A stretch of 5,798 nt of DNA from Prevotellaceae bacterium. Its GTDB lineage: Bacteria > Bacteroidota > Bacteroidia > Bacteroidales > Bacteroidaceae. How positions within the stretch are numbered: position 1 is the first letter of the stretch; each line of letters opens with the position of its first letter. Shown piece by piece: positions 1 to 5,685 of the stretch. A program made the position numbers and the translations under genes. Where the stretch lies: the NCBI GenBank assembly GCA_021204885.1, contig JAJPYP010000048.1, positions 1-5,798 on the forward strand, written 5' to 3'. Below the pieces are notes generated by a model. It saw nothing but the letters and a program-made list of their open reading frames with translations, did not search any database and was not told the DNA's origin.

Positions 1-490
1 CCCCGTCCGTGTGCGCCCCCTCCGCCGTTTCTTCTTGTGCATCTTGAGTCGCCTCGTCTGGGTGCTGTTGAGCTGGCTCTGCCGGTTGTGTTTTTTCAGC
101 GGGTTCTTCCGTTGCCGTTTCAGCTGGTGCTTCCGTTGCCGTTTCAACGGGTGCTTCCGTGGCCGTTTCAGCCGGAGTCTCTGCCAATGGTTCAGCGGGT
201 GCTTCCGCTGTCGGTGCCGCTTCGGCGGCTGTCGGAGCCGCCGCTTCGGCTGTGGAAGCCGTCGCTTCCCCGGTCGGAGCTGTTGTCCCTTCAGTCGGCG
301 TCGTCGTGGCTTCCTCGGTCGGCGTTGCCGTCGCTTCCGTTGCCGTCGCTTCTTCTGCCTTGGTTTGGGCGTTGGTTGTCGGTTGTTCAGTAGCTTCTGA
401 TGTAACCTGTTCAGAAGCCTCTGTCGTAGCTTTGTCTGCTGCTAATTCCACCGTAGTTTCGGGGATAGTAGTGTCTTGAATGTCCGTCAT
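1..490 (-). CDS. Partial CDS: Thr/Ala/Glu/Pro-rich N-terminal region of a protein cut by the left window edge
   Basis: Read from an ATG at 490-488, the minus strand stays open for 163 codons to the window edge, so the C-terminal part is missing. It begins MTDIQDTTIPETTVELAADK and continues as a strongly biased stretch of Thr, Ala, Glu and Pro with almost no aromatic residues, no membrane segment and no signal peptide. This suggests an acidic, disordered, cytoplasmic N-terminal region. Residues about 98-140 contain an imperfect 8-residue repeat of the type ETATEAPA, which matches the 24-bp DNA repeat annotated separately. The function cannot be read from this part. From memory of Bacteroidales gene neighbourhoods, DUF349-domain proteins near rsmA can have a similar low-complexity acidic leader; that is only a suggestion. 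The gene lies on the same strand as rsmA, downstream of it across a 172-base spacer, and may have its own promoter. Plus-strand ORFs here are shadows of the same repetitive DNA. Confidence 0.72.
   Translation of the reverse strand, partial: MTDIQDTTIPETTVELAADKATTEASEQVTSEATEQPTTNAQTKAEEATATEATATPTEEATTTPTEGTTAPTGEATASTAEAAAPTAAEAAPTAEAPAEPLAETPAETATEAPVETATEAPAETATEEPAEKTQPAEPAQQHPDEATQDAQEETAEGAHTDG
95..178. repeat. 24-bp imperfect in-frame tandem repeat (about 3.5 units)
   Basis: Successive units start at 95, 119, 143 and 167. Each begins TTCAGC or TTCAAC and ends TTCCGTTGCCGT or a one-base variant, and the fourth unit fades after about 12 bases. The 24-bp period keeps the reading frame and encodes an 8-residue repeat near ETATEAPA on the minus strand. 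Weaker repeats of Gly/Ala/Thr-type codons continue to about 350. Replication slippage could change the length of this segment without breaking the frame. Confidence 0.75.
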
Positions 491-538
491 TGCATTTGTT
501 TTTTTAAGATACGGTTGCCCGTTATGTTTTTCAGGGTA

Positions 539-546
539 CAAATTAA
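539..546 (-). promoter_or_regulatory. Weak candidate -7 box for the left-edge gene
   Basis: On the minus strand the bases read TTAATTTG, a 7-of-8 match to the Bacteroidota -7 element TAnnTTTG, about 50 bases upstream of the ATG at 490. The region is very AT-rich (541-610), so chance matches are likely, and no clear -33 TTTG is present at the usual spacing. The rest of the 491-662 spacer shows only a weak hairpin (AAGCGT at 615-620 against ACGCCTT at 626-632) with no T-tract, so I do not call it a terminator. Confidence 0.25.
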
Positions 547-662
547 TAAAATAAAATGCTTATTTCATACTTTTTTCTTATTTTATTTTTTATGCGCCTC
601 TAATTTCCAATTTCAAGCGTTTTATACGCCTTATCTTACAGTTGAATAAACATGGTTCGGGT

Positions 663-1496
663 TCAAACGTTCGCCTCATCGGGTGTCGTGGAAGGCGTGT
701 CGCCGGCGGCGGCGCTTCCCAACGCTTCGGCCACTTGGTTGGTCAAGTCGACGAACTCCGCCACCGACAACTGTTCGGGACGTTTGTCGAACAGCGGCTC
801 TTTGGTCAGCGGGCAGTTCTTCCCCAAGATGGGCATGATGGAGTTGCGCAACGTCTTGCGGCGTTGGTTGAAAGTGGTCTTCACCACTTGCCTGAAAAGC
901 TGCTGGTCACAACCTAACGACTGCACGTCGTTGCGCCTCATGCGTATCACGGCGCTTTTCACTTTGGGCGGCGGGTTGAACACCTGCTCGTCTACCGTGA
1001 AGAGATACTCCACGTGATACCATGCCTGTACCAGCACGCTTAAGATGCCGTATGCCTTGCAACCGGGCCGGGAGGCCATGCGCTGTGCCACCTCGCGCTG
1101 TATCATGCCCGTGCAGCAGGGAATGCGTTCCTTGTTGGCCAATACCTTGAAGAAGATCTGGCTCGATATGTTATAAGGATAGTTGCCCGTCACCACGAAG
1201 GGTTCCCCGCCAAAGAGGCGGTCAAGGTGCATCTTCAAGAAGTCGTCCTCGATGATGTCCTCTTCCAACTGTGGGTAAGTCTTGCGCAGGTAAGTCACCG
1301 ACTCGTCGTCAAGTTCCACCACTTTCAAGCGTCGCTCCTTCTGCAAGAGAAACTGTGTGAGTACGCCCATACCGGGGCCCACTTCCAATATCGGCAACCC
1401 TGCACAGGCATCCACGGTATCGGCAATGGCGCGGGCTATGCCCAAATCCTTCAGGAAGTGCTGCCCCAGAAACTTTTTAGGTCTTACCAATCTCAT
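663..1496 (-). CDS. rsmA: 16S rRNA (adenine(1518)-N6/adenine(1519)-N6)-dimethyltransferase RsmA
   Basis: RsmA (KsgA) transfers four methyl groups from S-adenosylmethionine to two adjacent adenines near the 3' end of 16S rRNA, a late step in small-subunit assembly in the cytoplasm. The 277-residue protein has the family landmarks in order. KKFLGQHFL is at 7-15, and the SAM-binding motif EVGPGMG at 38-44. The acidic ELDDE that contacts the ribose is at 61-65, and the adenine-site Asp pair in EDDF at 83-86. The catalytic NYPYNIS is at 105-111, in the NLPYN form usual for the family but with Tyr. FNPPPKVKSAV is at 173-183, and the C-terminal FNQRRKTLRN at 209-218. Length is normal apart from an Ala/Thr/Pro-rich tail after about residue 258. 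The ATG at 1496 sits directly before the conserved MRLVRPKKFLGQ start and is a confident choice. A perfect TAnnTTTG box lies about 70 bases upstream. The gene is divergent from the UPF0104-type gene. Confidence 0.97.
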   Translation of the reverse strand: MRLVRPKKFLGQHFLKDLGIARAIADTVDACAGLPILEVGPGMGVLTQFLLQKERRLKVVELDDESVTYLRKTYPQLEEDIIEDDFLKMHLDRLFGGEPFVVTGNYPYNISSQIFFKVLANKERIPCCTGMIQREVAQRMASRPGCKAYGILSVLVQAWYHVEYLFTVDEQVFNPPPKVKSAVIRMRRNDVQSLGCDQQLFRQVVKTTFNQRRKTLRNSIMPILGKNCPLTKEPLFDKRPEQLSVAEFVDLTNQVAEALGSAAAGDTPSTTPDEANV

Positions 1497-1567
1497 CTAT
1501 CGGTTGAATCGTTATATCCACGCCGCAAGCGGTGCTTTCTTTCTACCTCTTGCCACGCTTCACGGGG

Positions 1568-1575
1568 CAAAGGTA
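1568..1575 (-). promoter_or_regulatory. Candidate Bacteroidota promoter (-7 box) for rsmA
   Basis: The minus strand reads TACCTTTG followed by C, an exact match to the TAnnTTTG -7 element. It lies 72 bases upstream of the rsmA ATG and would give a leader of roughly 65 bases. I see no good TTTG -33 element 19-21 bases further upstream, which is common in this phylum. Confidence 0.6.
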
Positions 1576-1672
1576 ACGCTTTTTCAGCTTCGGTTGTCCG
1601 TAGCAGGGATAAAAACCGTCCGTTGCGACGCTGATTATGGATGGATACGTAGGTCGGTTATAAAAATATCGT

Positions 1673-1680
1673 TATCTTTG
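1673..1680 (+). promoter_or_regulatory. Candidate Bacteroidota promoter (-7 box) for the UPF0104-type gene
   Basis: TATCTTTG followed by C matches TAnnTTTG exactly and is preceded by an AT-rich stretch (1658-1672). It faces right, with its predicted start point a few bases downstream, so the leader would be about 50 bases to the TTG at 1736 or about 80 bases to the TTG at 1766. It lies roughly 100 bases from the oppositely facing rsmA box. No clear -33 TTTG is visible. Confidence 0.62.
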
Positions 1681-1735
1681 CAGGCAGAGGCAGCAAGGGA
1701 ATGGGTTCCTATCGATTGAGACTTAACTCCCGCCC

Positions 1736-2743
1736 TTGCGTGCTTCTTCTTTTATAGATTGGCGTTTGAAGAAACCTCTTAAAATAACGTTGCAAGTACT
1801 CTTGCCGCTGCTCTTGGGCGCGTTCATCTTCTATCTCGTCTACCGCGATTTCGATTTCGCACGCGCGAAGTCCACTTTGCTGCACGGTACCCGTTGGGGA
1901 TGGATGGTGCTTTCGTTGGCTTTCGGCGTGTTGAGCCATCTCATCCGAGGCTGGCGTTGGAGGCAGACGTTGCAGCCCATGGGTGCTTATCCCAAGCGTA
2001 GCGACTGTGTGGACGCCATCTTCCTTTCCTACGCCGCCAACTTGGTGTTGCCCCGTTTGGGAGAGATCTCACGTTGCACGGTGTTGGCGCGGTACGACGG
2101 CATCTCCTTTGCCAAGCTCTTTGGTACCGTGGTGACGGAACGCTTGGTCGACGCGGTGTGTGTGGTGCTCATCTCGGGCATCACTTTCCTCTTGCAGATG
2201 CCGCTCTTCCTGCGGTTTTTCCAAGAGACGGGTACCAAGATACCCTCTTTAGTCCACCTCTTCACCTCCCCTTGGTTCTACGTGTCGCTCTTCATGGTGG
2301 TGGGCTTTGTGTGGTTGCTCTACCACCTTTCGCGCATGCTCTCTCTGTATGAGAAGGTGAAAGGAGTGGCACGCGCCGTATGGGAAGGCATCCTGTCGTT
2401 GCGGGGCGTGCGCGACTTGCCGCTCTTTCTCTTTTACACGGTGGCCATGTGGCTGTGCTACTTCCTGCACTTCTACCTTACGCTTTTCTGCTTTGATTTC
2501 AGTTACCATTTGGGGCTGCTGGCCGCCTTGGTGATGTTCGTTGGCGGCACGTTCGCCGTGCTTGTGCCCACGCCCAACGGGGCAGGCTCATGGCACTTCG
2601 CCGTCATCACCATGATGATGCTCTACGGGGTGAACGCTACAGATGCGGGCATCTTCGCCTTGATAGTGCATGCCATCCAGACGCTGCTCATCATCGTACT
2701 GGGCGTGTATGGCTGGGTGCATCTTGTGATCTCTAATAAATAA
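1736..2743 (+). CDS. UPF0104 / lysylphosphatidylglycerol synthase transmembrane family (YbhN-like) membrane protein
   Basis: This is a 335-residue polytopic inner-membrane protein. Hydrophobic segments occur near residues 19-36, 55-70, 93-105, 137-158, 180-196, 227-250, 257-279 and 305-332. Family-type signatures include NLVLPRLGEISR at 102-113, TERLVD at 134-139, and a Pro/Gly-rich PTPNGAGSWH at 278-287 between the last helices. The family (PF03706, UPF0104) is named after the membrane half of MprF lysyl-phosphatidylglycerol synthase. There is no aminoacyl-transferase half here, so lysinylation should not be assumed; the role is unknown, perhaps in lipid or glycan export. The start is uncertain: a stop lies in frame at 1724 and there is no ATG before about codon 57. 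TTG at 1736 gives MRASSFIDWRLKKPLK. TTG at 1766 gives MKKPLKITLQVLLPLLLG, which looks more like a normal N-terminus and gives 325 residues. The gene is divergent from rsmA and convergent with pepD. Confidence 0.88.
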   Translation: MRASSFIDWRLKKPLKITLQVLLPLLLGAFIFYLVYRDFDFARAKSTLLHGTRWGWMVLSLAFGVLSHLIRGWRWRQTLQPMGAYPKRSDCVDAIFLSYAANLVLPRLGEISRCTVLARYDGISFAKLFGTVVTERLVDAVCVVLISGITFLLQMPLFLRFFQETGTKIPSLVHLFTSPWFYVSLFMVVGFVWLLYHLSRMLSLYEKVKGVARAVWEGILSLRGVRDLPLFLFYTVAMWLCYFLHFYLTLFCFDFSYHLGLLAALVMFVGGTFAVLVPTPNGAGSWHFAVITMMMLYGVNATDAGIFALIVHAIQTLLIIVLGVYGWVHLVISNK

Positions 2744-2749
2744 GGTAAG

Positions 2750-4213
2750 CTACCGTCCCTTCTCCGGCACGTGTTGCAATACATCCGTCAAGTGCTTCCA
2801 GAAGCGTTCTACCGACGGAATGTGCATCTTCTCGTCGGGCGAGTGCACGCCGCGCAGCGTGGGGCCGAAGGATATCATGTCGAGCTTGGGGTATTTACTG
2901 AGGAACAGCCCGCATTCCAAGCCGGCATGGATGGCTTTCACCTTTGCCTCCGTGCCGAAGAGCCGGCGGTATGACGCCGTGGCTATCTCCAAGATCTCCG
3001 AGTGCGGATTGGGCTTCCAGCCGGGATAGCCGTCGCTCGACGACACCTTCGCGCCGCCCATCTCGAAGACCGTGCGCACCATGTCGGCCATGTCTTGCTT
3101 GGCCGAATCGATGGAGCTTCGTTGGCTGGTCTCTATATGGATGGTGTGTTCAGGCCGCATCTTTACCGATGCCAAGTTGGTGGAGGTCTCTACCAATCCC
3201 GGTATCTCCCTGCTCATGGCATGCACGCCGTGGGGCATGGCATAGAGGGTTTGCAACAGACGGCGGGTGGTGTCCTTGTCGATGGCTTCCGCAGCGGGCG
3301 TTTCCGATTCGAGCGTGAACCGCATGTCGGGCTCTACGGCGGAGAGTTCGCCTTCAAGGGTGGCGGCATACACGTTCAAGTCGCTCCTAAGGGCGTGTTT
3401 GTCCTTGTCGGGCAGGGCCACCACGGCAGTGGCTTCCCTTGGTATGGCGTTGCGCAGGTTGCCGCCGTTTATCTCGCAAAGGTAGAGGTCATACTTCTTG
3501 AAGGCTTGGAGCAAGAAGCGCACCAACAGCTTGTTGGCGTTGCCTCTTCCCAAGTGGATGTCGCCGCCCGAGTGTCCGCCTGCCAGTCCTTTCACGGTAA
3601 TGCGTGCGGTGTAGTAGCCTGCCGGCACCGTGACGGGCCGGTAGGTGAAGTCGGCCAAGGAGTCCACGCCGCCCGCGCAGCCTATGAAGAGTTCCCCTTC
3701 GTCTTCCGAGTCCATGTTGAGCAGTATCTCCCCGTTCATAAATCCCTCGGCAAGGGCAAAGGCTCCTGTGAGTCCCGTCTCCTCGTCTACGGTGAAGAGG
3801 CACTCTATGGGGCCGTGCGCTATCGTCTCGTCCGCGAGCAGGGCCAATCCGGTAGCCACGCCGATGCCGTTGTCCGCGCCAAGGGTGGTTCCTTTGGCTT
3901 GCATCCATTCGCCCACTATCTCCGTCTGGATGGGGTCTTTGGTGAAGTCGTGCGCCACGTCGCCCCGCTTCTCGCATACCATATCTATATGTGCTTGCAG
4001 CACCACCGTTTTCCTGTTTTCCATACCTTGGGTAGCCGGTTTCTTGATGAGTACGTTGCCTGTCTTGTCTACATGGGTTTCAAGGCCGTGGCTCTCGCCG
4101 AACCGTTTCAGGTAGGCGGTCATCTTCTCTTCGTGCTTCGAGGGGCGTGGTATGCGGCAAATCTCCTCGAAGTAGTGGAAGACGCTTGCGGGTTTCAATT
4201 CGTTCTTTTCCAT
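2750..4213 (-). CDS. pepD: Aminoacyl-histidine dipeptidase, PepD-type M20 metallopeptidase
   Basis: PepD enzymes are cytoplasmic di-zinc exopeptidases that split dipeptides with a broad range, including Xaa-His. The 487-residue protein has the normal family length and all expected metal and catalytic motifs. QAHIDMV at 73-79 gives ligand H75 and D77. GADNG at 112-116 gives bridging D114. DEETG at 143-147 gives the general base E144 and ligand E145. NMDSED at 166-171 gives D168. GVHSPDEK at 455-462 gives H457. KGLAGGHSGGDIH at 208-220 marks the dimerisation (lid) domain inserted between the two catalytic halves. I chose the ATG at 4213, which gives MEKNELKPAS before the conserved FEEICRIPRPSKHEEKM. 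An in-frame ATG at 4300 would add 29 polar residues that look like translated leader. The gene ends 6 bases from the convergent UPF0104-type gene. Its own promoter is only weakly indicated. Confidence 0.96.
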   Translation of the reverse strand: MEKNELKPASVFHYFEEICRIPRPSKHEEKMTAYLKRFGESHGLETHVDKTGNVLIKKPATQGMENRKTVVLQAHIDMVCEKRGDVAHDFTKDPIQTEIVGEWMQAKGTTLGADNGIGVATGLALLADETIAHGPIECLFTVDEETGLTGAFALAEGFMNGEILLNMDSEDEGELFIGCAGGVDSLADFTYRPVTVPAGYYTARITVKGLAGGHSGGDIHLGRGNANKLLVRFLLQAFKKYDLYLCEINGGNLRNAIPREATAVVALPDKDKHALRSDLNVYAATLEGELSAVEPDMRFTLESETPAAEAIDKDTTRRLLQTLYAMPHGVHAMSREIPGLVETSTNLASVKMRPEHTIHIETSQRSSIDSAKQDMADMVRTVFEMGGAKVSSSDGYPGWKPNPHSEILEIATASYRRLFGTEAKVKAIHAGLECGLFLSKYPKLDMISFGPTLRGVHSPDEKMHIPSVERFWKHLTDVLQHVPEKGR

Positions 4214-4340
4214 ATTGTTTGTCGTTTCTAAAGGTTTTTGGGGGCTTCCACTCCTGTTGTCATGGTTGGCTTGCCTCCCGCTGGTTTGTGCCGGCGACAA
4301 TCGGGCTGCTTCGCGTGGTCTACGCTGCCGATTTCTTTGC

Positions 4341-4348
4341 TAAATATA
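4341..4348 (-). promoter_or_regulatory. Weak candidate -7 box for pepD
   Basis: The minus strand reads TATATTTA, a 7-of-8 match to TAnnTTTG with the last G replaced by A. It lies 128 bases upstream of the pepD ATG, so the leader would be about 120 bases. It is the best match on this strand in the 4214-4440 spacer, but the spacer is AT-rich here and the call is tentative. Confidence 0.3.
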
Positions 4349-4423
4349 GTTAAATAGGCAGGGTATATTATTTACAGTTCTCTTTTTTTAGCGTAAAAGA
4401 GCCACTTAATCCTGCCAAAGCCC

Positions 4424-4431
4424 TATATTTG
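4424..4431 (+). promoter_or_regulatory. Candidate Bacteroidota promoter (-7 box) for the small membrane protein and Skp-like genes
   Basis: TATATTTG followed by C is an exact TAnnTTTG match, facing right and 80 bases upstream of the ATG at 4511. The transcript would begin near 4436-4440 and carry a leader of about 70 bases. That leader contains a CGCGC (4450-4454) / GCGCG (4470-4474) inverted repeat and an 18-codon ORF at 4440-4496. No clear -33 TTTG is visible. This is the only good promoter before the terminator at 5402, so it probably serves both downstream genes. Confidence 0.6.
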
Positions 4432-4510
4432 CACCCAAAATGAGGATTTCGCGCAGCTTCCTTGGTGGAGCGCGTGCGTTGTCGCTTATTGCATAACAAA
4501 AGTAGTTGAA

Positions 4511-4714
4511 ATGATCGAGACTGTTCTGATAACTCTGTTAATAGTTGCTATTTGCATGGTTTTATTGGGGGTAAGGGTCTTCTTCGTCAAGGGTGGACGT
4601 TTCCCCAACGGGCATGTGAGCGGCAACCGTGCGTTGCGCGACCGTGGCATCGGGTGTGTGCAGTCGCAAGACCGTGAAGCGCGTGAGCGGTCCCGTTTCT
4701 CCTTGGACGAGTGA
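4511..4714 (+). CDS. Small single-span membrane protein of unknown function (67 residues)
   Basis: The protein begins MIETVLITLLIVAICMVLLG. One hydrophobic helix (residues about 4-25) is followed by a basic VKGGR at 26-30, which by the positive-inside rule puts the rest in the cytoplasm. The soluble tail has a compact pattern: GGRFPNGHVSGN at 28-39, ALRDRGIGC at 41-49, then VQSQDREAR at 50-58, with a single Cys at 49. From memory, similar short proteins with a GGxFPxxHVSGNxAL...CVQSQD pattern occur in Bacteroidales, so it is probably a conserved gene rather than a chance ORF. I know no experimental role. It lacks the multi-cysteine pattern of the Na+-NQR assembly factor NqrM, so I do not use that name. 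It lies 58 bases upstream of the Skp-like gene with no terminator between them, consistent with an operon. A perfect -7 box lies 80 bases upstream. Confidence 0.8.
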   Translation: MIETVLITLLIVAICMVLLGVRVFFVKGGRFPNGHVSGNRALRDRGIGCVQSQDREARERSRFSLDE

Positions 4715-4772
4715 GTGGCTTGTGGGGTGTGGGTTTGTCGTTGAATTAATAACTGTTTTATATAATATCATT

Positions 4773-5375
4773 ATGAAGAGAATTTTCTATGTTGTAAACG
4801 GTTTGGCCATGCTTGCCATTGTCGTGTTGTTTTCCCAGTGTGCTGGTAAGGTCGACAATCAGTCGTCCGTCGCTCCGGTCGCGCAGGGTGCCACATTGTC
4901 GGGCATCAAGGTGGCTTACGTGGAGGTGGATACGTTGCTGGCTAAATATAACTACTATGTTGATTTGACTGAGGCGATGATCAAGAAGAGCGAGAATGTG
5001 CGGTTGACGTTGAACCAGAAGGCTACGGATTTGGACAAGCAGAAGCAGGAGTTCCAGACGAAATACCAGAACAACGCTTACCTCACGCCCGAGCGGGCGC
5101 AGCAGGAGTACAACCGCATTGCCAAGCTCGACCAGGACTTGCAGGATTTGAGCAACAAGTTGCAGTCCGAGCTCATGAGCGAGAACGAGAAGAACAACTT
5201 GATGTTGCGTGATTCTATCAATGCTTTCCTTAAGGAGTACAACAAGACGAAGGGTTACACTTTCATCATCAGCAACACGGGTTTCGACAACTTGCTTTAT
5301 GCCGACAGTGCTTATAACATTACCAATGAGATTGTCGAGGGATTGAACGCGCGTTACGCTCCTGCCAAGAAATAA
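4773..5375 (+). CDS. OmpH/Skp-family protein, probable lipoprotein
   Basis: Skp-type proteins are envelope chaperones that hold unfolded outer-membrane proteins in a trimeric, tentacle-like cavity. This 200-residue protein fits. The signal peptide MKRIFYVVNGLAMLAIVVLF is followed by SQC with Cys23 as a likely lipidation site; Gln just before the Cys is unusual for a classical lipobox but the phylum is tolerant. A linker at 24-45 leads to the family's first strand, IKVAYVEVDTLL at 45-56. A long charged coiled coil rich in Lys, Gln and Glu covers about 68-157. The chain returns to GYTFIISNTG at 161-170 and LLYADSAYNITNEIVEGLN at 174-192, the usual OmpH C-terminal strand and helix. The ATG at 4773 gives a clean signal peptide; an earlier in-frame start at 4629 would read through the preceding gene. 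The leader is AT-rich with no Shine-Dalgarno. The gene follows the small membrane protein and ends before a strong terminator. Lipidation is inferred and would make it a membrane-tethered variant of a usually soluble chaperone. Confidence 0.9.
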   Translation: MKRIFYVVNGLAMLAIVVLFSQCAGKVDNQSSVAPVAQGATLSGIKVAYVEVDTLLAKYNYYVDLTEAMIKKSENVRLTLNQKATDLDKQKQEFQTKYQNNAYLTPERAQQEYNRIAKLDQDLQDLSNKLQSELMSENEKNNLMLRDSINAFLKEYNKTKGYTFIISNTGFDNLLYADSAYNITNEIVEGLNARYAPAKK

Positions 5376-5401
5376 TAAGATAGGTTTACTTGTATCAGAT
5401 A

Positions 5402-5445
5402 GAACGGGGACCGCGTCTTTCACAGACGTGGCCCCCGTTCCTTTT
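5402..5445 (+). terminator. Strong intrinsic terminator after the Skp-like gene
   Basis: GAACGGGG (5402-5409) pairs with CCCCGTTC (5433-5440). After an A/C mismatch, CCGCGTCT (5411-5418) pairs with AGACGTGG (5424-5431) with one G-U pair, closing a 5-base loop TTCAC. A CTTTT tract follows at 5441-5445. It begins 26 bases after the stop codon at 5373-5375 and would end the transcript of the two plus-strand genes. Confidence 0.9.
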
Positions 5446-5456
5446 CCGTGTGCTTT

Positions 5457-5554
5457 TGCTTTTCTTGCTGCATTCGGCCTGCGTGTTTTAGCGTTGTGGG
5501 TTCAACGGTTTTGGTCGATAGTTTAGGCGTAGCCATTGGGGAAAATCTTCGCAC
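5457..5554 (+). repeat. 98-bp direct repeat, copy A
   Basis: This copy starts TGCTTTTCTTGCTGC and ends TTGGGGAAAATCTTCGCAC. It matches copy B (5686-5783) at 94 of 98 positions without gaps; the differences lie at offsets 11, 15, 22 and 76. A central run of 53 bases is identical. Sequence after the terminal CAC differs completely between the copies, so the repeat boundary is sharp on the right. On the left, similarity fades a few bases before the stated start. Short ORFs here (minus-strand reading like KLSTKTVEPTTLKH) occur in both copies but have no start, leader or family support, so I treat the element as non-coding. Confidence 0.88.
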
Positions 5555-5613
5555 CCGTTTGGCTTCGCGCATGCTGCGCTTCGCCTGCACTCCGTGAGGC
5601 GATTTTCTCCCAA
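5536..5613. repeat. Long imperfect inverted repeat joined to copy A
   Basis: TTGGGGAAAATC (5536-5547) is complementary to GATTTTCTCCCAA (5601-5613) apart from one bulged base. Between the arms sits a second hairpin: GGC (5561-5563) with GCC (5583-5585), a symmetric TTC/TTC internal loop, and GCGCA (5567-5571) with TGCGC (5575-5579) around a TGC loop. The whole 78-base segment could fold as nested stem-loops in DNA or RNA, resembling REP-type or small non-autonomous palindromic elements. It has no T-tract, so it is not a typical terminator. Confidence 0.6.
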
Positions 5614-5685
5614 CGGCTGCGCTTGAGGGCATGGTGATTGCCCCAAGCTTTTCGTTGATGGGTTCCACGGCAAGGGGTGGGTTTG

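Noticed and set aside
11..479. Three overlapping plus-strand ORFs of 106-129 residues
   Set aside because: They are Arg/Phe- or Ser/Val-rich shadows of the repetitive minus-strand gene. They share the same repeat and lack any leader.
610..635. Hairpin between rsmA and the left-edge gene as a terminator
   Set aside because: The stem is 6 bp with a bulge, and no T-tract follows on the minus strand.
645..670. GGTTCGGGTTCAAA, resembling a tRNA T-arm
   Set aside because: No acceptor stem, anticodon arm or CCA end can be built around it.
642..1719. Plus-strand ORFs antisense to rsmA and in the divergent spacer
   Set aside because: They overlap a certain gene or a promoter region and show no family-like features.
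3002..4231. 409-residue plus-strand ORF antisense to pepD
   Set aside because: It lies wholly opposite a gene with complete M20 motifs. Its composition (Val/Gly/His-rich) is that of a mirror frame of GC-rich codons, with no recognisable domain or promoter.
4214..4300. 29-residue N-terminal extension of pepD
   Set aside because: The extension is polar and unlike PepD N-termini. The ATG at 4213 falls directly before the conserved region.
4758..5423. 221-residue minus-strand ORF antisense to the Skp-like gene
   Set aside because: The Leu/Val-rich translation is the complement of Gln/Lys/Asn/Asp codons in the coiled coil, and it begins inside the terminator hairpin. The plus-strand protein is clearly the real one.
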